NCBI RefSeq assembly: GCF_016905005.1
Contig: NZ_JADIKC010000002.1
Span: 124,001-188,000 of the forward strand
Origin: Dyella kyungheensis
GTDB lineage: Bacteria; Pseudomonadota; Gammaproteobacteria; Xanthomonadales; Rhodanobacteraceae
Direction: 5' to 3'
Length of the DNA: 64,000 bases
Below are positions 10,805 through 18,393 of this stretch, one piece after another. Position 1 is the stretch's first letter. Each line of letters opens with the position of its first letter. Below the pieces are notes generated by a model. That model did not search any database. It was not told the DNA's origin and saw only the letters and a program-made list of their open reading frames with translations. The translations under genes and the position numbers were made by a program.

Positions 10805-13800
10805 GTGAACCTGTTCGCACCATTCATACGTCGCCCCATCGGCACTTCGTTGCTGGCCATCGGACTCGCTTTGGCCGGTTTCTGTGCCTACCTGTTGCTG
10901 GGTGTGGCCGCGCTGCCGTCGCTCGAATTTCCGGGCATGGTGGTCTATACCGAGTTGCCGGGCGCGAACGCGCAGACCATGGCATCCACCGTGGCCGCGC
11001 CGTTGGAACGCCATCTGGGTCGCATCCCCGGCATCAAGGAGATGCACTCGGAAAGCAACGATGGTTCCACCTCGGTGCGCATCATCTTCAACTTCGGCAA
11101 CAACACCGACAAGCTTGCGCGTGACGTGCAGGCGGCCATCAACGCAGCGCAGGCCGACCTGCCGGCGAACATCCCGATACCGCCGCGCTACTTCAAGTTC
11201 AACACCGCCAATATCCCGGTGCTGCTGCTGTCGCTGACCTCTAAGACGCTGCCGCCGGACAAGCTGTACGACCTTGCCGATACATTGATCAATCCCGCGC
11301 TGTCGCAGATCCCGGGCGTGGCGCAGGTGCGTGTGATCGGCGGTCGTCCGCGCGCCGTGCGCGTGGAAATGGATACGGCCGCATTGGCCGCCAAGGGCCT
11401 GACCGCCAACGACGTGGCCAACGCCTTGCGCGCCGCCAATGTCACTTCACCCGAAGGGGCGTTGAGCGACGGCCGTACGCAGATGACGGTGGCGGCCACC
11501 GACGCGCTGAGCACGCCGCAGGAATTCGGCAAGCTGCTCATCGCCGTGCAGAAAGACTCGCAGGTGCGCCTGTCCGACGTGGCGAAGGTCAAGACCGGCC
11601 AGCAGGACGAATACCAGGCGGCGTGGTTCAACAACCAGCGCGCCGTCGCCGTGCGCATCAGCAAGCGACCGGAAGCGAACGCCGTCGCCACCGCCGACGC
11701 CATCCGCGCGAAGCTGCCGCAGATGCGCGCGTGGTTGCCGGCGGATCTGCAGATCACGCCGATCTTCGATCTGACCCAGACCACCAAGTCGGCGTTGCAC
11801 GAAGTGGAAGTGGCGCTGTTGATCAGCGTGGCGCTGGTGGCGCTGGTGATGCTGGTGTTCCTGCGCCGCGTCGGTCCCACCCTGATCGCCATGCTGAGCG
11901 TGCCGCTGTCGCTGGCGGGCGCGTTCACCGTGATGTGGGCACTGGATTTCACCCTCAACACGTTGTCGCTGGTGGCCCTGGTGTTGTGCATCGGCTTCGT
12001 GGTGGACGATGCGATCGTGGTGATCGAAAACATCGTGCGCCATATGGAGCACGGTTCACCACCATTGCAGGCGTCGATGGATGGCGTCAAGGAAATCGGC
12101 TTCACGGTGGTGTCGATCACCTTGTCGTTGATCGCCGTGTTCGCGCCGCTGCTGTTCGGCAACAACCAGTTCACCATGCTGCTGCGCGAGTTCTCGGTGA
12201 CGTTGACCGCGGCCGTGGTGATCTCCGCGGTGATTTCGCTGACGCTGACGCCGGCGCTGTGCGGCCGCTACCTCACCCTGGAAAGTGCCGGCGGGCGCGA
12301 GCCCAACCGCATGGAGAAGGTGCTCGAGCGCTTCGACCGCTGGTTGCACCGCATCTACGCGCGCGGCCTGGACTGGGCGATGCATCATCGTCGCCTGATG
12401 CGCTGGCAGCCGTTGATCCTGCTGGTGCTCACCATCGGCATGGCGATGAGCGTGGTCAAGCTGTACGGCTTCAATTTCATGCCGCAGGAAGACATCGGCA
12501 TGATTCAGGGCGACGTGCGCGCGGACACCAACATCTCGCCCACGCTGATGGCCGAACGAGCCAAGAAGGCCGCGGCGATCATGCTGGCCGACCCGGCCGT
12601 GCTCGATGTCACCACCTTCCTGGGCAGCGACAACGCGGGCGGTGCGGTGGGCAACCAGGCCACCATGTTCGTCGATCTCAAACCGCGCGGCCACGGACCG
12701 GGTACGCGGCAGGAGTCGATCAAGGAGACCATGGCGCGGCTCAACAAGGCCTATGAAAAGCTGCCCGAGCTGCACGTGGCGCTCAATCCGATCGGCTTCT
12801 TCAACGACAACGACAACAGCAATCGGGGCAGCCAGAGTTTCCAGCTGGTCAGCAGCGACAATGCGGACCTGCAGCCGTGGGCGTACAAAGTCACCCAGCT
12901 GATGCGCAAGCACAAGGAATTCCGCGACGTCAGCAGCGACTACGACGACATCGACAAACAGCAGATGCTCACCGTGGACCGTCTCGCGGCGGGACGCCTG
13001 CACCTGAGCATGGGCAACATCGATTCCGCGCTGTACAACGCGTTCGGCCAGCGGCAGGTGTCGATCATCTATTCCAACATCAACCAGTACTGGGTGGTGC
13101 TGACGTCGGCCTCGGAGCGCTCGCTGAGTCCGGAGACCTTGCTCAATACCTATGTTCGCAGCGACACCGGCGCGATGGTGCCGCTTTCCGCGGTGGCACG
13201 CATCGAGCCCACCGTGATACCCACGTTCGTCATCCATACCAACCAGATGGAAGCGACGCAGATCTACTACAACGTCGAGCAAGGCATGCCGCAGGACAAG
13301 GCGATGGCCTTGATCGAACAGATCGTGGCCGAGGCGCGCCTGCCGGCGGGCATCCAGCTGGGCTATTCGGGCGATGCGCAGAGCCTGCAGGAGACCAAGT
13401 CCAATGCGAACGTGCTGCTGCTGGGTTCGATCCTGGCGATGTACATCGTGCTGGGCATCCTCTATGAAAGCCTCGGTCATCCGCTGACCATCCTGTCCAC
13501 GCTGCCGGCGGCCGGCGCGGGTGCGTTCCTGGCGATGCTGGTCACCGGCACGCCGATGTCGCTGATGGCGATCATCGCGATCCTGATGTTGATCGGCATC
13601 GTGAAGAAGAACGCGATCCTGATGGTCGACTTCGCCCTGGTGGCGCAACGCGAACACGGCCTGTCGCCTCCGGACGCGATCCGCGAAGCCGCCTTGGTCC
13701 GCTTCCGCCCCATCACCATGACCACCCTGGTCGCCATGGGCGCGGCGCTGCCGCTGGCCATCGGTTTCGGCATCGGCTCGGAACTGCGCCAGCCACTGGG

Positions 13801-13960
13801 CGTAGCCATCGTGGGCGGTTTGCTGGTCTCACAGCTGCTGACGCTGTTGAGCACGCCGGCGATCTATCTGTGGAATTACGACCGCAAGGTGCGGAAGGAA
13901 GCGCGGCGGGCGAAGCGAGCGGCCAAGCGGGGGTTGAAGGTGCAGACGGCGGCAGGATGA
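10805..13960 (+). CDS. RND efflux permease (MdtB/MuxB-like), tandem copy 1
   Basis: The 1051-residue inner-membrane protein has the full RND plan: a first helix (LLAIGLALAGFCAYLLL), a large periplasmic domain, helices 2-6, a second periplasmic domain and helices 8-12. The proton relay is present: the Asp pair in GFVVDDAIVVIEN (helix 4) and the lysine in IGIVKKNAILMVDF (helix 10). ALPSLEFPG and LPGANAQTMAS resemble the MdtB/MuxB multidrug branch. Start is GTG at 10805, matching the paralogue. No membrane-fusion adaptor or outer-membrane gene adjoins, so partners must be encoded elsewhere. Substrate is unknown. Confidence 0.92.
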   Translation: MNLFAPFIRRPIGTSLLAIGLALAGFCAYLLLGVAALPSLEFPGMVVYTELPGANAQTMASTVAAPLERHLGRIPGIKEMHSESNDGSTSVRIIFNFGNNTDKLARDVQAAINAAQADLPANIPIPPRYFKFNTANIPVLLLSLTSKTLPPDKLYDLADTLINPALSQIPGVAQVRVIGGRPRAVRVEMDTAALAAKGLTANDVANALRAANVTSPEGALSDGRTQMTVAATDALSTPQEFGKLLIAVQKDSQVRLSDVAKVKTGQQDEYQAAWFNNQRAVAVRISKRPEANAVATADAIRAKLPQMRAWLPADLQITPIFDLTQTTKSALHEVEVALLISVALVALVMLVFLRRVGPTLIAMLSVPLSLAGAFTVMWALDFTLNTLSLVALVLCIGFVVDDAIVVIENIVRHMEHGSPPLQASMDGVKEIGFTVVSITLSLIAVFAPLLFGNNQFTMLLREFSVTLTAAVVISAVISLTLTPALCGRYLTLESAGGREPNRMEKVLERFDRWLHRIYARGLDWAMHHRRLMRWQPLILLVLTIGMAMSVVKLYGFNFMPQEDIGMIQGDVRADTNISPTLMAERAKKAAAIMLADPAVLDVTTFLGSDNAGGAVGNQATMFVDLKPRGHGPGTRQESIKETMARLNKAYEKLPELHVALNPIGFFNDNDNSNRGSQSFQLVSSDNADLQPWAYKVTQLMRKHKEFRDVSSDYDDIDKQQMLTVDRLAAGRLHLSMGNIDSALYNAFGQRQVSIIYSNINQYWVVLTSASERSLSPETLLNTYVRSDTGAMVPLSAVARIEPTVIPTFVIHTNQMEATQIYYNVEQGMPQDKAMALIEQIVAEARLPAGIQLGYSGDAQSLQETKSNANVLLLGSILAMYIVLGILYESLGHPLTILSTLPAAGAGAFLAMLVTGTPMSLMAIIAILMLIGIVKKNAILMVDFALVAQREHGLSPPDAIREAALVRFRPITMTTLVAMGAALPLAIGFGIGSELRQPLGVAIVGGLLVSQLLTLLSTPAIYLWNYDRKVRKEARRAKRAAKRGLKVQTAAG

Positions 13961-13986
13961 GAGCAACGCTCGAGTAGCAAGTCCGC

Positions 13987-14036
13987 CGCGAGCACCCGCC
14001 CCTCACCCCAGCCCTCTCCCCGCAGGGGAGAGGGAG
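13987..14036. repeat. Extragenic hairpin repeat, family B copy 1
   Basis: A GC-rich element beginning CGCGAGCACCCGCCCCTC and ending in the hairpin CCCTCTCCCC / GGGGAGAGGG. Related copies lie at 17468, 20827 (opposite orientation), 26692 and 63763. It begins 27 bases after the stop of RND copy 1. Confidence 0.85.
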
Positions 14037-14121
14037 CCAAAAGGCGCGCGGTGCTTCGCCTTACGCACTGCGTAACCCATAACCCATCCCACCCCCTGCC
14101 TTCCGGCACGGACCGACTTCA

Positions 14122-14160
14122 GGCACATTCGCCCGAACCGCCCCCGCAGGCATAAATGGC
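14122..14160 (+). promoter_or_regulatory. Conserved upstream block of RND gene 2
   Basis: Second copy of the GGCACATTCG ... GCATAAA ... GGC block described before RND gene 1, here with 28-base start-to-start spacing and 109 bases before the GTG start. The rest of the 298-base gap holds the family B repeat and no gene. Confidence 0.4.
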
Positions 14161-14258
14161 ACTATAGGCGGGCTTCTCGCCTCGCTTACGTGAACGCGTA
14201 CCCTCGCTGATGGTCTGCCTGGGTGACGGGCACGCGCCCTAACCGGTATGGAAACCCC

Positions 14259-17200
14259 GTGAATATCTTCGCCCCCCTGATTCGTCGACCCGTGGGCACC
14301 TCGCTGCTGGCGCTTGGCCTGCTGCTGGCGGGCGCCTTCGCGTATCGCCTGCTGGGCGTGGCCGCGCTGCCGTCGCTGGAATTTCCCGGCGTGTACATCG
14401 TGGCGCAGATGCCGGGCGCGAGCGCGCAGACCATGGCGTCCACCGTGCTGGCGCCGCTGGAACGGCATATCGGGCGCATTCCCGGCATCGACGACATGTA
14501 CGGCAACGCGTCGGAGGGTTCGGCTTCGATCCAGGTGCGCTTCACCTTCGACCGCACCGCCGACAAGGCCGCACGCGACGTCCAGGCGGCGATCAATGCG
14601 GCGCAGGCCGACCTGCCGCAGTTGCCCAGCCCGCCGCAGTACTTCAAGTTCGACACCTCGCAGATACCGATCCTGCTGGTCTCGCTCACCTCCACCGGCC
14701 TGCCGCAGGACAAGCTGTACGACCTCACCGATACCCTGCTCAAGCCCGCCGTGGCGCAGATTCCCGGCGTGGCACAGGTGCAGGTGTTCGGCGGTACGCC
14801 GCATGCGGTTCGCGTGGAGTTGGACATCAACGCGCTGGCCAGCAAGAAGCTCACCGCCAACGACGTGCGCAACGCGCTGATCGCGGCGAACGTGACGTCA
14901 CCCCAAGGCATCCTCACCGACGGCAACACGCAGATGACGGTGACGGCGAACGACGGCCTGAGCGAAGCGGCCGATTTCGCCAACGTGCTGATCGCCTCCA
15001 AGAACGGCGCGCCCGTGCGCCTGTCGGACGTGGCGAAGGTGACCAGCGGCCAGCAGGACATCTACCAGGGCGCATGGTTCAACGGCCAGTCGACCGTGGC
15101 GATGCAGATCAGCAAGCGTCCCGAGGCGAACGCGGTGGAGACGGTGGACGAAATCCGCCGGCGCCTGCCGGAGTTCCGCCAGTGGATGCCGGCGGACGTT
15201 CAGATCACGCCGATCTTCGATCTCACCACCACCACCAAGTCGGCGCTGCACGAAGTGCAGGTCGCCCTGATGATCAGTATCGTGATGGTGGTGCTGGTGA
15301 TGCTGGTGTTCCTGCGCCGCATGCGCCCCACGCTGATTGCCTCGCTCAGCGTGCCGCTGTCGCTGGCCGGCGCGTTCGTGGTGATGCTGGCGCTGGGCTA
15401 TACGCTCAATACCTTGTCGCTGGTGGCGCTGGTGTTGTGCATCGGCTTCGTGGTGGACGATGCGATCGTGGTGATCGAGAACATCGTGCGCCATATGGAG
15501 CGCGGCGAACCGCCGCTGCAGGCATCCTTGATCGGCGTGCGCGAGATCGGTTTCACGGTGGTGTCGATCACGCTGTCGCTGGTGGCCGTGTTCGCGCCGC
15601 TGCTGTTCGGCAACAACATGTTGATCATGTTGCTGCGCGAATTCTCGGTCACGCTGACGGCGGCGGTGGTGATCTCCGCCATCGTCTCGCTCACGCTCAC
15701 GCCCGCGCTGTGCGGCAAGCTGCTGAAGCACGAAGAGCCGGGCGAACGTACGCCGGGCCGCATCGAGGCAGCGCTGGAACGCTTTGACAAGGGCTTCCAC
15801 CGGGCCTACGAGCGCGCGCTGGACTGGGCCATGCACCATCGCCGCGTGATGCGCTGGCAGCCCTTGTTCCTGCTGATCGCGACGTTCGTGCTCGGCTGGG
15901 CGGTGGTGGCCACGGCCGGCGGCAACTTCATGCCGGAAGAAGACATCGGCATGCTTCAGGGCGACATCCGCGCCGACGCCAATATCTCGCCCACGCTGAT
16001 GGCGACGCAGGCGCAGCACGCGGCCGACATCATGAAAGCCGACCCCGCCGTGCTCGACGTGCTCACCACCCTGGGCGGCAACGACGGCTCCGGCGCCGTG
16101 GGCAATGCGGGCACCATGTTCGTCGACCTGAAGCCCAAGGGCAGCGGGCCGAACGATCGCCACGACAGCGCCAAGGTGGTGATGGAGCGTCTGTCCAAGA
16201 AGTACGACACGCTGCCGGGCATCCGTGTCTCGCTGAGCCTGGTGCAGTTCCTCGGCGGCGGCGGCAGCGGTGACAAGGGCGGCGCCTACGAATTCCAGCT
16301 GATCGGCAGCAACGGCGAAGACCTGCAGCCGTGGACGCTGAAGATGGTGCAGCAGATGCGCAAGATGAAGGAGTTCCGCGACGTCGGCAGCAACTTCGAC
16401 CTGGTCGGCAAGCAGCAGCAATTGAAAGTGGACCGCAATGCGGCCGGACGCCTGAGCGTGACCATGGGCGACGTGGACACCGCGCTGCTGAACTCCTTCG
16501 GCCAGCGGCAGGTGTCGGTGATCTATTCGGACATCAACCAGTACTGGGTAGTGCTGACCTCCAGTTCCGCGACGTCGCTGAGCCCCGAGGCGCTGCTCAA
16601 CGTGCGCGTACGCAATGCGCAGGGCGAGATGATTCCGCTCTCGGCCATCGCGCGCATCGAGCCCAACATGAGCCCCACGCGCGTCCGTCACCACAACCAG
16701 CTCGAAGCCTCGACCATCAACTACAACCTGGCCAAGGATGTGACGCAGGACGTCGGCACCCGGCTGGTGGAGAATGCGGGCATCATCGTGGGCCTGCCCG
16801 AAGGCGTGCGCATCGAATGGACCGGCCAGAACCAGCGCCTGCAGCAGGCCAAGAGCAACGGCATGGTGCTGTTGTTCGGCGCCATCATTGCGATGTACAT
16901 CGTGCTGGGCATTCTCTACGAAAGCCTCGGCCATCCGCTGACCATCCTCTCCACCTTGCCCGCCGCCGGCATGGGTGCGTTCCTGGCGATGCTGGTGACG
17001 CAGACACAGCTCACCCTGATGGCGATCATCGCGATCCTGATGTTGATCGGCATCGTGAAGAAGAACGCCATCCTGATGGTGGACTTCGCCCTGGTGGCGC
17101 AGCGAGAACGCGGACTCTCGCCACCGGACGCGATCCGCGAAGCCGCCCTGGTGCGCTTCCGTCCGATCACCATGACCACCCTGGTGGCGATGGGCGCCGC

Positions 17201-17414
17201 ACTGCCGCTGGCCATCGGCTTCGGCATCGGTTCGGAAATGCGCCAACCGTTGGGCGTGGCCATCGTGGGCGGGCTGCTGGTTTCGCAGCTGCTGACGCTG
17301 CTCAGCACGCCGGCGATCTACCTGTGGAATTACGACCGCAAGATCCGCAAGGAAGCGCGGCGCGTGAAGCGGGCGGCGAAGCGGGCGTTGAAGGCGCAGA
17401 CGGCGGCGGGATGA
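14259..17414 (+). CDS. RND efflux permease (MdtC/MuxC-like), tandem copy 2
   Basis: A second RND permease of exactly the same length (1051 residues) as its upstream neighbour, with the same order of helices, the same Asp pair (GFVVDDAIVVIEN) and helix-10 lysine (IGIVKKNAILMVDF), and an almost identical C-terminal tail ending in QTAAG. I set the start at GTG 14259, giving MNIFAPLIRRP, aligned with MNLFAPFIRRP in copy 1; an in-frame GTG at 14223 would add 12 unmatched residues. In MdtBC- and MuxBC-type pumps two different permeases form one heterotrimer, so these two probably assemble together. No adaptor gene is adjacent. Confidence 0.92.
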   Translation: MNIFAPLIRRPVGTSLLALGLLLAGAFAYRLLGVAALPSLEFPGVYIVAQMPGASAQTMASTVLAPLERHIGRIPGIDDMYGNASEGSASIQVRFTFDRTADKAARDVQAAINAAQADLPQLPSPPQYFKFDTSQIPILLVSLTSTGLPQDKLYDLTDTLLKPAVAQIPGVAQVQVFGGTPHAVRVELDINALASKKLTANDVRNALIAANVTSPQGILTDGNTQMTVTANDGLSEAADFANVLIASKNGAPVRLSDVAKVTSGQQDIYQGAWFNGQSTVAMQISKRPEANAVETVDEIRRRLPEFRQWMPADVQITPIFDLTTTTKSALHEVQVALMISIVMVVLVMLVFLRRMRPTLIASLSVPLSLAGAFVVMLALGYTLNTLSLVALVLCIGFVVDDAIVVIENIVRHMERGEPPLQASLIGVREIGFTVVSITLSLVAVFAPLLFGNNMLIMLLREFSVTLTAAVVISAIVSLTLTPALCGKLLKHEEPGERTPGRIEAALERFDKGFHRAYERALDWAMHHRRVMRWQPLFLLIATFVLGWAVVATAGGNFMPEEDIGMLQGDIRADANISPTLMATQAQHAADIMKADPAVLDVLTTLGGNDGSGAVGNAGTMFVDLKPKGSGPNDRHDSAKVVMERLSKKYDTLPGIRVSLSLVQFLGGGGSGDKGGAYEFQLIGSNGEDLQPWTLKMVQQMRKMKEFRDVGSNFDLVGKQQQLKVDRNAAGRLSVTMGDVDTALLNSFGQRQVSVIYSDINQYWVVLTSSSATSLSPEALLNVRVRNAQGEMIPLSAIARIEPNMSPTRVRHHNQLEASTINYNLAKDVTQDVGTRLVENAGIIVGLPEGVRIEWTGQNQRLQQAKSNGMVLLFGAIIAMYIVLGILYESLGHPLTILSTLPAAGMGAFLAMLVTQTQLTLMAIIAILMLIGIVKKNAILMVDFALVAQRERGLSPPDAIREAALVRFRPITMTTLVAMGAALPLAIGFGIGSEMRQPLGVAIVGGLLVSQLLTLLSTPAIYLWNYDRKIRKEARRVKRAAKRALKAQTAAG

Positions 17415-17467
17415 GTAAGCGGTTTTGCTCACAGCCCCACTAGCCAAAGCCCGAACTAGCAACGCTC

Positions 17468-17515
17468 CGCGAGCACCCGCCCCTAACCCCAGCCCTCTCC
17501 CCGCAGGGGAGAGGG
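17468..17515. repeat. Extragenic hairpin repeat, family B copy 2
   Basis: Same element and orientation as at 13987, beginning CGCGAGCACCCGCCCCTA and ending in the CCCTCTCCCC / GGGGAGAGGG hairpin. It follows RND copy 2 as copy 1 follows RND copy 1, and both are preceded by AGCAACGCTC, so it probably moved with the gene duplication. Confidence 0.85.
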
Positions 17516-17653
17516 CGCAAAGGCGCGTAGCGCTCTGCTTTAAGTCTTCAGCACCGCCTTACTCGCGATGTAGCCATACCGTGGATTAGGGAGATCGTGA
17601 CGATCCGGGCTCCGAATCCTGCAGGCTCGTATACCGCAGTCGGTGTGAGCTTC

Positions 17654-17775
17654 TGAGGCCATTTCTTTGGGTTACTTTTCTTTACTCCGGGCATCCTGCC
17701 CTCCGCCCTTCGGGCCGGCTTCGCCGTTCGCATGCGCTCCTGCGCATGCGTGGGCCAGCAAAGAAAAGTGGCTCG
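17654..17775. repeat. Extragenic inverted repeat, family D
   Basis: GAGGCCATTTCTTTGGGTTA with ACTTTTCTTT (17674-17683) is mirrored by AAAGAAAAGT (17760-17769) across a GC-rich centre with its own hairpins. It resembles a dispersed repeat common in Xanthomonadaceae genomes. A 103-codon minus-strand open frame across it (17548-17859) looks spurious. The gap 17415-17859 otherwise holds only the family B repeat. Confidence 0.6.
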
Positions 17776-17859
17776 AGCGGCGGCAGCCGATCGAAACGCC
17801 CGCTGCGTAAGCGGCACCCTGGCCTCAACGCGACAATCGCAGCGCAAAAAACGGCTCAT

Positions 17860-18321
17860 TTAGTCCTTTGGACTCGTACAAGCCGCATACCTCGTCCCCT
17901 CCACCTGCACCACCGCGTTCCCCCCGACTTCGACGGTCGCCGTGTAATGCTCCGCCGAGTCGAACCTCACTCGCCCACGCGCCGCCTCCATCAGTCCCCC
18001 ACACTGCAACGTCCAACTCAACGCCGTACTGCTGCGTCGCTGTTCCGAGCGCTCGCATTGCGCATGACCCGGCACAGGCAACTGCGCAAACTCCGCCCAC
18101 GGATCCGGGCCCTCGTCCACGCAATGCCAGGCCAGCTGCGGCTCACCCGGCTTGCCGTGATCGAGCACGCGCGTGACGATCTTCCATAGACCCGGCATCG
18201 CCTGAAAATCGCCCGGGTCGGCGCGCCCTGGCTCACCGATAAACGCGGCAACCAGCAACACCACGAGCGCGATGCGGCGCGCGATCACGCAGCCGCGGGC
18301 AGATGAACTTGAAGAACTCAT
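17860..18321 (-). CDS. DUF3617-type exported protein
   Basis: The 153-residue product has a hydrophobic signal segment (about residues 14-34) and then PGLWKIVTRVLDHGKPG, HCVDEGPDPW and TLQCGGLMEAARGRVRFDS, the pattern of DUF3617 proteins, which are small exported proteins with conserved cysteines and unknown role. The ATG at 18321 lies 11 bases after a GGAG. A GTG at codon 12 is a possible shorter start. Position: upstream of a secreted phosphoesterase on the same strand but separated from it by a terminator-like hairpin. Confidence 0.72.
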   Translation of the reverse strand: MSSSSSSARGCVIARRIALVVLLVAAFIGEPGRADPGDFQAMPGLWKIVTRVLDHGKPGEPQLAWHCVDEGPDPWAEFAQLPVPGHAQCERSEQRRSSTALSWTLQCGGLMEAARGRVRFDSAEHYTATVEVGGNAVVQVEGTRYAACTSPKD

Positions 18322-18348
18322 GGCCGGCAGTACTCCAAACGCAAGAAA

Positions 18349-18376
18349 GGCCCCGCCCGCTTCCGCGGGCAGGGCC
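18349..18376 (-). terminator. Terminator after the phosphoesterase gene
   Basis: GGCCCTGCCCGC pairs with GCGGGCGGGGCC (one G-T position) around a GGAA loop; reading on the minus strand the stem is followed by TTTCTT. It lies just after the phosphoesterase stop at 18394. Confidence 0.75.
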
Positions 18377-18393
18377 AGGCATGTGTCAGAACA

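Noticed and set aside
14898-17462. An 854-codon minus-strand open frame across RND copy 2
   Set aside because: It is an antisense shadow created by high GC at third positions; its translation is rich in His, Arg, Gln and Gly with no family motif, while the plus strand encodes a complete RND permease.
17548-17859. A 103-codon minus-strand frame in the family D repeat
   Set aside because: It lies almost wholly in repeat DNA, contains no domain signature and its start is at the end of a dispersed element.
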